From Fulvivirga marina (GTDB lineage Bacteria > Bacteroidota > Bacteroidia > Cytophagales > Cyclobacteriaceae), in NCBI RefSeq assembly GCF_016775155.1, contig NZ_JAEUGD010000066.1:408833-472832 (forward strand): a stretch of DNA of 64,000 nucleotides, read 5' to 3'. Positions 25,950 through 36,300 of the stretch are shown in pieces. The notes under the pieces were generated by a model. It ran no database searches. It saw nothing but the letters and a program-made list of their open reading frames with translations, and had not been told where the DNA came from. Position 1 is the stretch's first letter, and the number at the start of each line of letters is the position of its first letter. The translations under genes were made by a program, and so were the position numbers.

Positions 25950-28900
25950 TTATTGTCCGGACAAACTCATTGTCTCTGAAACTGTGATAGACCTATATAT
26001 GCTATCAAAAAATGGCTTTTTAAATATTTCATAATGAGTCGTTTCCAAAGTGTATAATTGAAACTCTCCTTTGGAATATTTTTTCCAGGGGCTCATGTAA
26101 TCGCCACCAGAATTCTTGGTAGTCACTATGCCTGTAATATTAGCACTTATAACACCAGAAATACGATAATCTTCCAAAATTTTTGTATTTTTTAAAAGAA
26201 TCTGCTTAAGGCGTATAGACTCCTCTTCTGAAACGTCTTGGTATAACCCCAGAATAGTTTCATTTAAATATTGTGCCACCACTTCTTCAGAATATTGATC
26301 GATAGAATCAATAAAAATCTCCTCATTAGGATACCTGTCCACTAGTACCAGTTCACAGGTAAAGTTGAGTTTTTCCAGATTTTTAACGACTTCATATGCG
26401 ATAGCAGCCCCCATGGAATATCCCAAAACAAATAGTGTTTCATTTTTATCAAACCCTTTGTGGGTAATCAGCTGTGAGAAATGATCACTGATCTCCTCTA
26501 GTGAATTATAACTGCGGTCTCCATCATAATTTAGACCGTAGCAGTTAAACTCACCTTCGATATATTTTGCAAAATCTCTGAAAATGATCGCATGCCCCAT
26601 GATGGGAGGAATGAAGATCATATTCCTGTTTTTGGGATTTGATGTATTCAAAGGAACGAATTCCTCTTCGACAGTTGACAAATGCTCCTCTAATAATTGG
26701 GCATGTTGCTCCAATACTGGGTTTTCAAACAGCATCTGTACAGGGATCTTTTTATTAAATTCTCTCCTATATAAACCTGAAAGACGTACAAGGTTAATGC
26801 TATTACCTCCAATCATAAAAAAGTCGTCTTTAAGCCCAATGTTTACTCTTTGCAATAGCTTCTCCCACAATGAGGTGAGCTGCTTTTCTATTTCACGCTC
26901 AGGAGCTACATAAGCTACCCCGCTCGACAGTGTATCTTTCTTCGGATTGGGTAATGCCTTTTTGTTTACTTTACCATTTACAGTCAAAGGCAATTTCTGC
27001 AACTGTACAAAGTAAGCAGGCAACATATATTTGGGTAATTTTTCTCCCAGCAATGTTTTTAAAGCTGATACACTTTGCTTCTGAGACGAAGTAAAATAGG
27101 CAGCCAATTCCATCCCTCCTAACTTATCACTGTTGACTGGTATCACAGTTGCCTGCTCTACCTCTGTAAGTTCAAGTAAAGCACGTTCTACTTCATGAAG
27201 TTCGACTCTATAGCCGTGTATTTTTACCTGGTTATCCATTCTACCCAAAAACTCTATATTACCGTCGGGCAACCACCTACCCAGATCTCCGGTTTTATAT
27301 AGTTTGGTATTAGCAAGACCAGAATGGATGATAAATTTCTCTTGGGTCAGTTCGGGCCTATGCAAATACCCTCTGGATAACCCTAGTCCCACAATGCAAA
27401 TCTCCCCAACAACACCCTGAGGTTGAACCGCTGCCACTTCATTAAGTATATAGATAGATGTGTTGGGTATAGGTCTCCCTATGTCAATGCGCTCTCCTGC
27501 TTTCAGTTCCTTTACAGTACACCCCACCGTGCTTTCAGTAGGTCCATATTCATTGTAAATTCTCATTGAAGGGTTTAATCTCCTTAGAACATCTACCTGT
27601 CCGGGATATAAAGTATCTCCCCCTACGATGGCTACCTGCACGGAAGTAGTTTTCAGGTCAAGTGCTGCTATAACATCGATGTGAGCCGGTGTAAGCTTGA
27701 TATGGGTGAAGCTACCTTCCAGATAATGCTTTAAAACATCTGCTATTTCCCAATCTGAGCTATAAACCTTCAATTTACCTCCCGACACAAGAGGTAAAAA
27801 CAAACTGCTTACCGTTAAATCAAACGACAACGAGGTGAATAGTCCGAATGCCGAATTTTCAAATGGTGGAATCAAATAGGTTGACTGAGCAAAACCTATA
27901 TAATTCATTAAAGCTCCGTGTTCGATCATCACACCCTTGGGCAAGCCAGTAGAGCCTGAAGTATAAATTACATAAGCCAGATCTGCTAATGCTGGTTTTG
28001 TACTGTTGAGGGTTGATGAATACAGAGCTGAGTTTGACTTAAAGTTCTCCAACTCATTGTTGTCAATACAGACCTTACAATGACTATCTTCTATGATATA
28101 GGAGATCCGTTCAGCAGGATAGGCTGGATCTACAGGCACATAGGCGGCTCCTGATTTTAAGATCCCCAATATTGCTATTATTGACCATTCACTCCTTTTA
28201 AGCTGTAAGCCTACCAGGTCATTAGCACCCACCGCATATTGCGTTTTCAAATAATTGGCAAATTGCCCGGACAGTGCATCCAGCTCCTGATAGGTAATAT
28301 CCCTGTCTTCTAATTCAAGGGCTGTGTAATCCGGGGTAGTCGCAACCTGAGACATAAAAAGTTCCACAACGGTCCTTTCTGATCCCTTGCTAACGTCGAT
28401 GCCCATCCATTTGTCTGTGAGCTGATCCCGTTCTTCAGCAGTCAGGAGGTCTATGGCTCCAATTTGTTCTTCAGGATGATTCAGCAAAGAATTCAGCAAC
28501 TGCCTGAAGTGCTTCATCAAACCTTCTATCATCTCCCGCTCATAAACATCCTTATTGAAGTTTATCAGGAAGTGCAAGTGATCGTCAAACTCCTGAAAGG
28601 TGATTTCTATGTCGTATTTTGAGGCACTAGGTCCATTATCGGTAATGCTATTCAGCATTTCCTCGGCAGGGAGATCACTATTATTTTCACCCGCATTTTG
28701 AAAAGTAAACAGTACATCAAAAATGGCACTACGGCTGGTATCCCGTTGTAAGTCGAGGTCTTCAACCAAGCGATCGAACGGATAGTGCTGATGATCAAAA
28801 GCTGACAAGGTACTCGATTTGATCCTCTTGAACAGGCTTACGAAATCTTCACAAGGGTCTACCTGATTGCGAAGTGCCAATGTGTTTACATAAAAACCTA

Positions 28901-31900
28901 TTTGGTTCGCCAGGTCCGTATGCTCTCTGCCTGAGACTACGGTACCTATGATGATATCTTTTTGCGATGTATACCGATAAAACAAGGCGTTCCAACAGGC
29001 CAGGATGCCCATGTACAAACTCCCCCCGTGAGACTGGCTAAATGCTTTTAACTTCTCCGTGCTATCGGTAGGTATATACGCACCCAAGCTATACCCTTGG
29101 TGGGTAACTACTTTCGGACGTGACTTCAGTGTAGGCAATTCCAAGACGGGTAATTCTCCGGACAGCCTGTCCATCCAGTATGAGCGGTAAGCCTGAAATG
29201 AGGCTTCTTCCAGCTGTTTCAATTGCCATGCAGCGTAATCTTTATATTGAATGCTCAACTCTGGCAGCTTGGCAAGCTCACCTTTCTGCAAAGCATCATA
29301 GATCGTAAAGATCTCCCTGATCATCACATCCATTGACCAGCCATCGCTAATGATATGATGAAGGTTATAGCAAAAAAGCGTAAGGCTGCCCCGTAGTTTT
29401 AACAGGCTCACACGCAGTAGTGGCCCTTTTTCCAGATCAAAAGCCTTGTACCTGTCTTCTCTGATGTACTCTTGTGCCTTGGCCTGAATATTAACTTCAC
29501 TGCTTAAGTCAATTGTATCTGCTTTAAACTGCAATTGTGCAGGCTCTAAAATGCGCTGTCTCAGTTCTCCCGTTTTCGGATCTTCTTCAAATACAGTTCT
29601 TAAAATTTCGTGTCTCTCTATAACTGTGTATAGTGCCTTCTCAAAATTATAATAATCATAATCACCTTTCAACTCCAGCTGGCCGTGTATGTTATAGGCC
29701 ACCGAACCTCCCTCAAATTGACTAAGCACCCATAGCCTGCGCTGAGCATCTGACACCGGATAGCTTGTACTTTCTGCCACGCGAGGAATCTCTTTAAAAC
29801 CATCCGCAACATGTAATATGGTCTTCGATGTGTTACTTTCTACCAGAGCAGCCAGGTCTTCCAATGTGGTATGAGCGAAGATGTCATTCATGGTCACTCT
29901 TACACCAAACTCCTTATGAGCCTTAGCCAAAAGTCTGGTAGCTTTAAGACTGTGTCCACCCAGGGCAAAAAAGTCATCCTTTATACCAATACCAGTCTTT
30001 GCCAAAACACTTTCCCAAATCGTAACCAGTTTACACTCAATTTCATTTCTAGGAGCTATATATTCAGTTTCCAGCTCCATCTCATCAGGTTCTGGTAATG
30101 CTTTTCTGTCCACCTTGCCATTGCTCGTCACCGGTAGTTCATCCAACTGGATGAAATAAACCGGCACCATATAGTCAGGTAGCTGAGTCTTTAGTAATGA
30201 CTTCAGGTCTGCTATTTTCAACTCCCGTCCAGAGGTAAAATAGGTGACTAACTCTTTTTCTCCATGCTGGTTAGTTCTCGCCAACACTACGGCCTGCCCG
30301 ATTTCCTCAAATTGCAGTAAGGCGTGCTCTATTTCTCCGAGTTCAATTCTGTGCCCTCTAATTTTTACCTGATTATCCTTTCTCCCGACAAACTCTATAT
30401 TGCCATCGGACAGCCATCTGCCAAGATCTCCGGTTTTGTATAGTTTTATGCTTCTGCTCTCCTTTTTGCCCGAATTGCTAAAAACAAACGGCTGATCGAC
30501 AAATTTCTCGCTAGTGAGATCAGGCTTTTTCAGGTAGCCTTTAGCCAGTCCGTCACCCCCCACACATATTTCTCCCACTACGCCTAAAGGAACCAGATTC
30601 TGATACTGATCTAAAATATAACAGGTGCTGTTGGGTACAGGTTTCCCTATGGGCAAAAGCTGTTCTTTGCCTGGAATTTCTTCTATCTCATAGTAAGTTG
30701 AAAAACTCGTGTTTTCAGTAGGCCCATATAAATTCAGCAATCTCACATGAGGGTAAAGCGATTTAAACCGCCGGACGTGATTTACAGATGCCTGCTCTCC
30801 CCCGAAAAGCAGGTACTTTAAGTTGCCTAATGAAGGTAAATGATCCTCCATTACGGTATTGAACAAAGCTGTGGTTAAAAACAGATAGTTTATCTCATGG
30901 TCTGTTATTAAACTTTCCAGTTTTGAGAGATCAAGAAAGAATTCTTTGGACGAAAGCACCAGGGTAGCACCATTCAACAGGGGCATAAAAATGTCGAACG
31001 TTGAAGCATCAAAATCGAAACTTGACAAGCCTAATACACTATCTCCCGACCCTATACTTAGATAACTAATATTATTCACCAACCTGACTACGGACCGCTG
31101 CCTTAGCATAGCTCCTTTGGGCTTACCGGTAGAACCCGAAGTGTATAAAACCATGGCCAGGCGATCTCTATCTGTCTTTTTATAACATGAGGCTGTTGAA
31201 TATGAAGTCTGACTTGTTTTATATCTGGCCAACTCAGCATCATCGATCCAAAGCTTGCTACCGGTATCATTTTTAATATAATCAATCCTATCCTGGGGGT
31301 AATCAGGATTTAGCGGCACATAAGCTCCCTCAACTTTAAGCACAGCCAATATGGATATGATATACCACTCGCTTCTTCCCAATGAAACACCTATAAGCTC
31401 ATCGGGCTCGATTTCATAATTTTCTCTGAGGTAATTAGCTAATTGGTTACACTGCAGGTCTAGTTCCTGATAGGTCAACACCCGACCTTCAAAAATAAGG
31501 GCTGGAAGATGAGGGGTGTCCTTTACCCGATCTTCAAAAAGTTCTACTACCGACTTGTCTCTATCATAATCAGTCCAGGTGTCGTTAAATGATGTCAGAA
31601 GCTGATTTTGTTCATCGGTATTCAGGTAATTAACCAGCCCTATTTTCGCGTTCGGAAATGATATCAGCGACTCCATAAGCTGCTTGTAGTGCCTCATAAG
31701 TCCTTCTATCATTTCCTGATCATATACATCAGTATTATAATTGATATGGAAGTACAGATAACTACCTATCTCCTGAAAGGTGATTTCCAAATCAAACTTC
31801 GATGCAGCAGGGCCATTATCTGCTATCTTGTCTATTGATCCCTTCTCCAGTTGAAGCTCACTCGCATTTTCGCTGGTATTTTGCAGTGAAAGCAAAACAT

Positions 31901-33155
31901 CAAATACCGGATTTCGGCTTGTATCTCTACGTAAATCCAAACTATCCACCAGACGGTCGAAGGGGTACAGTTGGTTATCAAAGGCTGACATGGTAGTGGC
32001 CTGCACCCTTTTATACAGTGTAGTAAAGCTTTCTTCAGGATCTACCTGGTTACGTAGCGCCAATGTATTAACATAGAACCCTACCTGATTAGCCAGATCG
32101 CTATGCTCTCTGCCTGCTACCACGGTGCCGATAATAATATCTCTCTGGGAGGTATATCTATAAAATAAGGCATTCCAGCAGGCCAATAATCCCATGTACA
32201 AACTGCCACCTTGCTGCTTGATAAAGGATCGCAAATTTTGAGTCGTGCTTTCAGAAATAAATGTTGACAGGTTATGTCCTCTGTAGGTCTTAACCTTAGG
32301 ACGCAACTTATCTCCGGGCAAGTCTATTACCGACAACTCTCCGGACAAGTTATCTAACCAATAAGTCTGATACTTACGAAACTCTCCCCCCTCCAATTGT
32401 TTTGCCTGCCATACAGTATAATCTTTGTACTGAATTCTCAGTTCTGGCAAAGCTGGTTCCTGTTTTCTTTGATAGGCCGTATAGATGGCAAATATCTCTT
32501 TAATCAACAGATCCATTGACCAGCCATCGCTGATGATATGGTGCATGTTGAAATAAAGAACAGAGAATGTATCAGATAATTGAAAAAGATAAACACGCAC
32601 CAGTGGTCCATTTTTAAGATCAAATGATTGGTATTTATCCTCATTTATATAGCTGCTCAGTAACTCTTTACAGTCTGCCTTTTGGGATAGGTCAATGCGC
32701 TCAACACAAAAACCTAACTGTTCCCGATCCAATATTTGCTGGCGGGGCTCTCCATTTTCATCTTCCCCGAACACTGTACGCAACACCTCATGGCGATCAA
32801 TAACTGCATCTACAGCTTTGCCCAGATCATCAAGGTTGTAATACCCTTTTAGGTCTAGCTGCCCAAAAAGGTTATAGGCTGCGGAACCTTCATCAAACTG
32901 ACTGAGCACCCAAAGCCTGCGTTGAGCATCTGAAACAGGATAGCTTTCTGCTTTCGCTGCGGCAGGAATACCTTCAAATTGCTCTGACTTATGGCTATTG
33001 GTCAAATAGTCAATCAAATCCTGTTTATGCGCCTTCATTTCCTTTAGAAGGTCAACAGGTATTTGACTGATATCCTTATACACTTTTAATTGATCATCAA
33101 CTACTTCAACCTTGATGTTATGCTCAATTAACTTATCTATTAGCTGCTCTATCAT
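25950..33155 (-). CDS. terminal NRPS: TubC docking-C-A-PCP-C-A-PCP-TE
   Basis: The 2401-residue enzyme has a TubC-type docking domain (1-52), C (about 70-505, HHIISDG at 205), A (about 530-1030), PCP (about 1060-1125, GGHS), C (about 1150-1580, HHIISDG), A (about 1605-2080), PCP (GGNS, about 2110-2175) and a type I thioesterase (about 2190-2400, GYSMG). Both C domains open with YPVSDAQRRLWVLSQF, the LCL type. My reading of the pocket residues gives DAFFLGLSF for the first A (aliphatic, Ile/Val-like) and DLSKIGEVG for the second (Asn-like). No epimerase or methyltransferase is present. The TE marks it as the last synthetase; macrocyclisation or hydrolysis both fit, and the cyclic-peptide exporter next door favours a cycle. 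Confidence 0.93.
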   Translation of the reverse strand: MIEQLIDKLIEHNIKVEVVDDQLKVYKDISQIPVDLLKEMKAHKQDLIDYLTNSHKSEQFEGIPAAAKAESYPVSDAQRRLWVLSQFDEGSAAYNLFGQLDLKGYYNLDDLGKAVDAVIDRHEVLRTVFGEDENGEPRQQILDREQLGFCVERIDLSQKADCKELLSSYINEDKYQSFDLKNGPLVRVYLFQLSDTFSVLYFNMHHIISDGWSMDLLIKEIFAIYTAYQRKQEPALPELRIQYKDYTVWQAKQLEGGEFRKYQTYWLDNLSGELSVIDLPGDKLRPKVKTYRGHNLSTFISESTTQNLRSFIKQQGGSLYMGLLACWNALFYRYTSQRDIIIGTVVAGREHSDLANQVGFYVNTLALRNQVDPEESFTTLYKRVQATTMSAFDNQLYPFDRLVDSLDLRRDTSRNPVFDVLLSLQNTSENASELQLEKGSIDKIADNGPAASKFDLEITFQEIGSYLYFHINYNTDVYDQEMIEGLMRHYKQLMESLISFPNAKIGLVNYLNTDEQNQLLTSFNDTWTDYDRDKSVVELFEDRVKDTPHLPALIFEGRVLTYQELDLQCNQLANYLRENYEIEPDELIGVSLGRSEWYIISILAVLKVEGAYVPLNPDYPQDRIDYIKNDTGSKLWIDDAELARYKTSQTSYSTASCYKKTDRDRLAMVLYTSGSTGKPKGAMLRQRSVVRLVNNISYLSIGSGDSVLGLSSFDFDASTFDIFMPLLNGATLVLSSKEFFLDLSKLESLITDHEINYLFLTTALFNTVMEDHLPSLGNLKYLLFGGEQASVNHVRRFKSLYPHVRLLNLYGPTENTSFSTYYEIEEIPGKEQLLPIGKPVPNSTCYILDQYQNLVPLGVVGEICVGGDGLAKGYLKKPDLTSEKFVDQPFVFSNSGKKESRSIKLYKTGDLGRWLSDGNIEFVGRKDNQVKIRGHRIELGEIEHALLQFEEIGQAVVLARTNQHGEKELVTYFTSGRELKIADLKSLLKTQLPDYMVPVYFIQLDELPVTSNGKVDRKALPEPDEMELETEYIAPRNEIECKLVTIWESVLAKTGIGIKDDFFALGGHSLKATRLLAKAHKEFGVRVTMNDIFAHTTLEDLAALVESNTSKTILHVADGFKEIPRVAESTSYPVSDAQRRLWVLSQFEGGSVAYNIHGQLELKGDYDYYNFEKALYTVIERHEILRTVFEEDPKTGELRQRILEPAQLQFKADTIDLSSEVNIQAKAQEYIREDRYKAFDLEKGPLLRVSLLKLRGSLTLFCYNLHHIISDGWSMDVMIREIFTIYDALQKGELAKLPELSIQYKDYAAWQLKQLEEASFQAYRSYWMDRLSGELPVLELPTLKSRPKVVTHQGYSLGAYIPTDSTEKLKAFSQSHGGSLYMGILACWNALFYRYTSQKDIIIGTVVSGREHTDLANQIGFYVNTLALRNQVDPCEDFVSLFKRIKSSTLSAFDHQHYPFDRLVEDLDLQRDTSRSAIFDVLFTFQNAGENNSDLPAEEMLNSITDNGPSASKYDIEITFQEFDDHLHFLINFNKDVYEREMIEGLMKHFRQLLNSLLNHPEEQIGAIDLLTAEERDQLTDKWMGIDVSKGSERTVVELFMSQVATTPDYTALELEDRDITYQELDALSGQFANYLKTQYAVGANDLVGLQLKRSEWSIIAILGILKSGAAYVPVDPAYPAERISYIIEDSHCKVCIDNNELENFKSNSALYSSTLNSTKPALADLAYVIYTSGSTGLPKGVMIEHGALMNYIGFAQSTYLIPPFENSAFGLFTSLSFDLTVSSLFLPLVSGGKLKVYSSDWEIADVLKHYLEGSFTHIKLTPAHIDVIAALDLKTTSVQVAIVGGDTLYPGQVDVLRRLNPSMRIYNEYGPTESTVGCTVKELKAGERIDIGRPIPNTSIYILNEVAAVQPQGVVGEICIVGLGLSRGYLHRPELTQEKFIIHSGLANTKLYKTGDLGRWLPDGNIEFLGRMDNQVKIHGYRVELHEVERALLELTEVEQATVIPVNSDKLGGMELAAYFTSSQKQSVSALKTLLGEKLPKYMLPAYFVQLQKLPLTVNGKVNKKALPNPKKDTLSSGVAYVAPEREIEKQLTSLWEKLLQRVNIGLKDDFFMIGGNSINLVRLSGLYRREFNKKIPVQMLFENPVLEQHAQLLEEHLSTVEEEFVPLNTSNPKNRNMIFIPPIMGHAIIFRDFAKYIEGEFNCYGLNYDGDRSYNSLEEISDHFSQLITHKGFDKNETLFVLGYSMGAAIAYEVVKNLEKLNFTCELVLVDRYPNEEIFIDSIDQYSEEVVAQYLNETILGLYQDVSEEESIRLKQILLKNTKILEDYRISGVISANITGIVTTKNSGGDYMSPWKKYSKGEFQLYTLETTHYEIFKKPFFDSIYRSITVSETMSLSGQ

Positions 33156-33254
33156 ATTTATCCAGATGGCTTAATAGCCTTCAAAAGCAATACTTTTTTA
33201 TATCCTTGTACTGATTGCATAGCACAAAGGACTACTGACTTCATTTTTTATCAA

Positions 33255-33290
33255 GAAGTTGTGAATGCCGCTTCCGGCACGCACAACTTC
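33255..33290. repeat. hairpin in the gap between the two last NRPS genes
   Basis: GAAGTTGTG (33255-33263) pairs exactly with CACAACTTC (33282-33290), and inside it TGCCG pairs with CGGCA around CTTC. No T-run follows on the minus strand, so it is not a simple terminator. It may stabilise or process the mRNA between the NRPS ending at 33320 and that starting at 33155, or attenuate it. Confidence 0.6.
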
Positions 33291-33319
33291 AATATTCACC
33301 AGACTGTTTTGAATCTTTT

Positions 33320-36300
33320 TTATAAGGTAAAACTCTCCTCTGCTTCAACACTTTCATCTGAGGTTTGTGCCCAAACTTTTCTGGAAACTAACGCTGACAG
33401 GTCTCCTATGGTGGTCTCAGTGAAAACTTCATTGACACTAACCTTCACTCCAAATTCCTTATGAATCTGTGCCATAAGCTTCATAGCACTTAAGCTATGT
33501 CCACCAAGTTCAAAGAAGTCGTCAGCAGCTCCAATACCATTTTTTCTCAGGATCTTCTCCCATATCGCCACCATCTTTTCCTCTACCTCGTTACGCGGAG
33601 CTATAAACTCTGTTTTTTGGGTGAGACTTTCCGGTTCCGGCAATGCTTTACGGTCAATTTTGCCATTGCTCGTCAAAGGTAGTGAAGGCATCGGAACAAA
33701 ATAAACAGGGATCATATAACCTGGTAAATATTGACTCAGGTAATCTCTGATTTCCTGTGTGGCTATATCATTATGTTGTACATAGTACCCGCAAAGCTGA
33801 TTGTTCCCGTCCGAATCAGTAAATACGTTTACCACTGCTTCACTTATGGACTCATGCTTGGACAATATGCTTTCGATCTCTCCCAGTTCAACTCTGAACC
33901 CTCTGATCTTCACCTGATGGTCAACTCTTCCCAGAAATTCCATATTACCATCAGGTAACATGCGTCCCATATCACCTGTTCGATACATTCTTCCACCCAG
34001 TTGTTGGTTAAATGGATCTTTAACAAATGATTTAGTGGTCTTTTCCGGATCGTTAGCATATCCCTTGGCTACACCAATGCCCCCGATGTATAGCTCACCG
34101 GCCACACTATATGGCACCGGTTCCTGGTTTTTATCCAGTATGTAGAAATAGTTGTTAGCAATAGGTTTACCGTAAGGTATGCTGCTCCAGTACGGATTTA
34201 CATCTTCAATAGGGAAGAAATTAGACCATACTGTGCCTTCTGTTGCACCTCCGAGACTTATTACCTGGGCATTAGGGAAGAATTTTCTGACCTTATCCGG
34301 CAACTGTACCGGAATCCAGTCTCCACTCATAAACACCAGCCTCAATTCATGTTGAGCAAAAATCTCCGTACGCTGCTCCAATTCACCAACAAGGTAGTTC
34401 ATAGTTGTTGGCACAGAATCCCAGAATGTGATCTTTTCTCTGATCATCAATTCACTCAGCACGTCAACATCCTGTACCTCTTCCTTACCGGCTATTACTA
34501 CCGTACCGCCTGCCGACAGCATACCAAAGACATCGTAAACTGACAGATCAAAGCAGATAGAGGTAATAAACAACAGTCGGTCTGAAGCTCCAACCTCATA
34601 TGTTTTGTTCACCCATTCGATCAGGTTAACAGCAGAACGGTGCTCTACCATTACTCCTTTTGGCCTTCCTGTAGAGCCTGAAGTATAAATGGTATAGGCC
34701 AGCTGATCGGTTGGAACGGTAATATCGAGGTTATCTGTTTTTTCGGATTTCAGGCTTTCATGATCTATTACATGAAACTGTACGTTATCAACCTCTTTAA
34801 TAATGGGATAGTCTTCGTCGCAAACTACCCTGTTGATACCGGAGTTATTGATAATATACTGCTGTCTGTCTACCGGGTATTCCGGGTCAATGGGCACATA
34901 GGCGGCACCAGCCTTAAGTACGGCATACATGCCTACCACTGTGTCAAATCCTCTGCCTATCAATAGCCCTACGTTATCTCCAGGCTTCGTTCCCTGGCTC
35001 ACCAGATACCTGGCCAATTGATTAGCCGATTGGTTCAGCTCTTCGTAAGTCATGGTTGACTGATTACGGGTTAATGCAACCTGATCCGGGCTTTCTGAAA
35101 CCCTGGCCTCAAAAAGCTGACTGATGGACTTATCGCTTGAGTAATCACAAATGGTATCATTAAAGTCTGATAAGACCTCTTTCTTCTCTGTATCGGTTAA
35201 AAGAGATACAGAGCTGATCGGAAGTGATGCGTCTTGCACAAACTGCTCAAGTATTCTAACGTAGAGCTGTAATGCATAGCCAATTTCCGAACGGTGAAAA
35301 TAAGCAGGAATGTATTGTATTCTGATTGACAGTGAGCCCTGGGTTTTGTCAACTTCCAGGTCAAACATGGTATTGGTCATTTCGCTGGAAATACTTGTTT
35401 CCTCATCGAATAGTCTTTCCGAAGCTTCCTGAATAGCGGTATCTTCATTCCATTCCTGGTAAGAGTGGAAGTCTGTAAAGTTCAGTAAGGTATCAAACAC
35501 AGGGTTCCCTACCGATGCTTTTTCACCCACTATTTGCCCTATATCCGATAAATGTATCTCATTGGGTTTTACATCAATCAAATATTTATGGATAAATTCA
35601 ATCAGTTGAAGTCCGCTTTTTATTTTATCGAATTCAACCCTGACCGGGATGGTATTTAAGAAGCAACCGTTTATTTTTTCACCATCTTCTAATTCTGGCC
35701 TGTCGTGTGTTACCATACCGGTCACCACATCTTCTTCAGAGCAAACGATATGCATCAGGTAGGTATGAGCTGCGAGGAAGATAGACTTGAGCGATACACT
35801 ATGATATGTTCTTAACTCTTCCAAATTATGGAGCAACTCCTTACTAATGGGCTGACGAACTGACTTCATACCTTTTTCATCGGATATTTTAGTCCTTCTG
35901 AAGTTGAAAGGCAGCTTGTTCCGGGTAAACCCTCCCAGCAGGTCTTTCCAGTATTGTCTGATAGAATCAGACTCTTCTCTGCCTAATATTAAGGCACAAT
36001 AGTCTTTATAGCTATGTTTTAACGGAGGCAGATCTTTCAGGCCTTCTTTATCCAATAGATTAGATAATTCAGTATTGAAAACTGAGAAACTCCAACCGTC
36101 TGATATGGCGTGATGAAAGTAGAATACGATCAGGCAAGAGTCGCCTTCAACTTTAAAAACATTGAGGTTCCACAAAAGCTCATCATCAAACTTAAACCTG
36201 GCATCTAAATTTTTCTCAGTAAGCGTTCTGATCTTGATTTGTTTCTCGGCCTGGGATAAATTCGAAATATCTTCAAAGTTTACCGGCAGATCTATATCTT

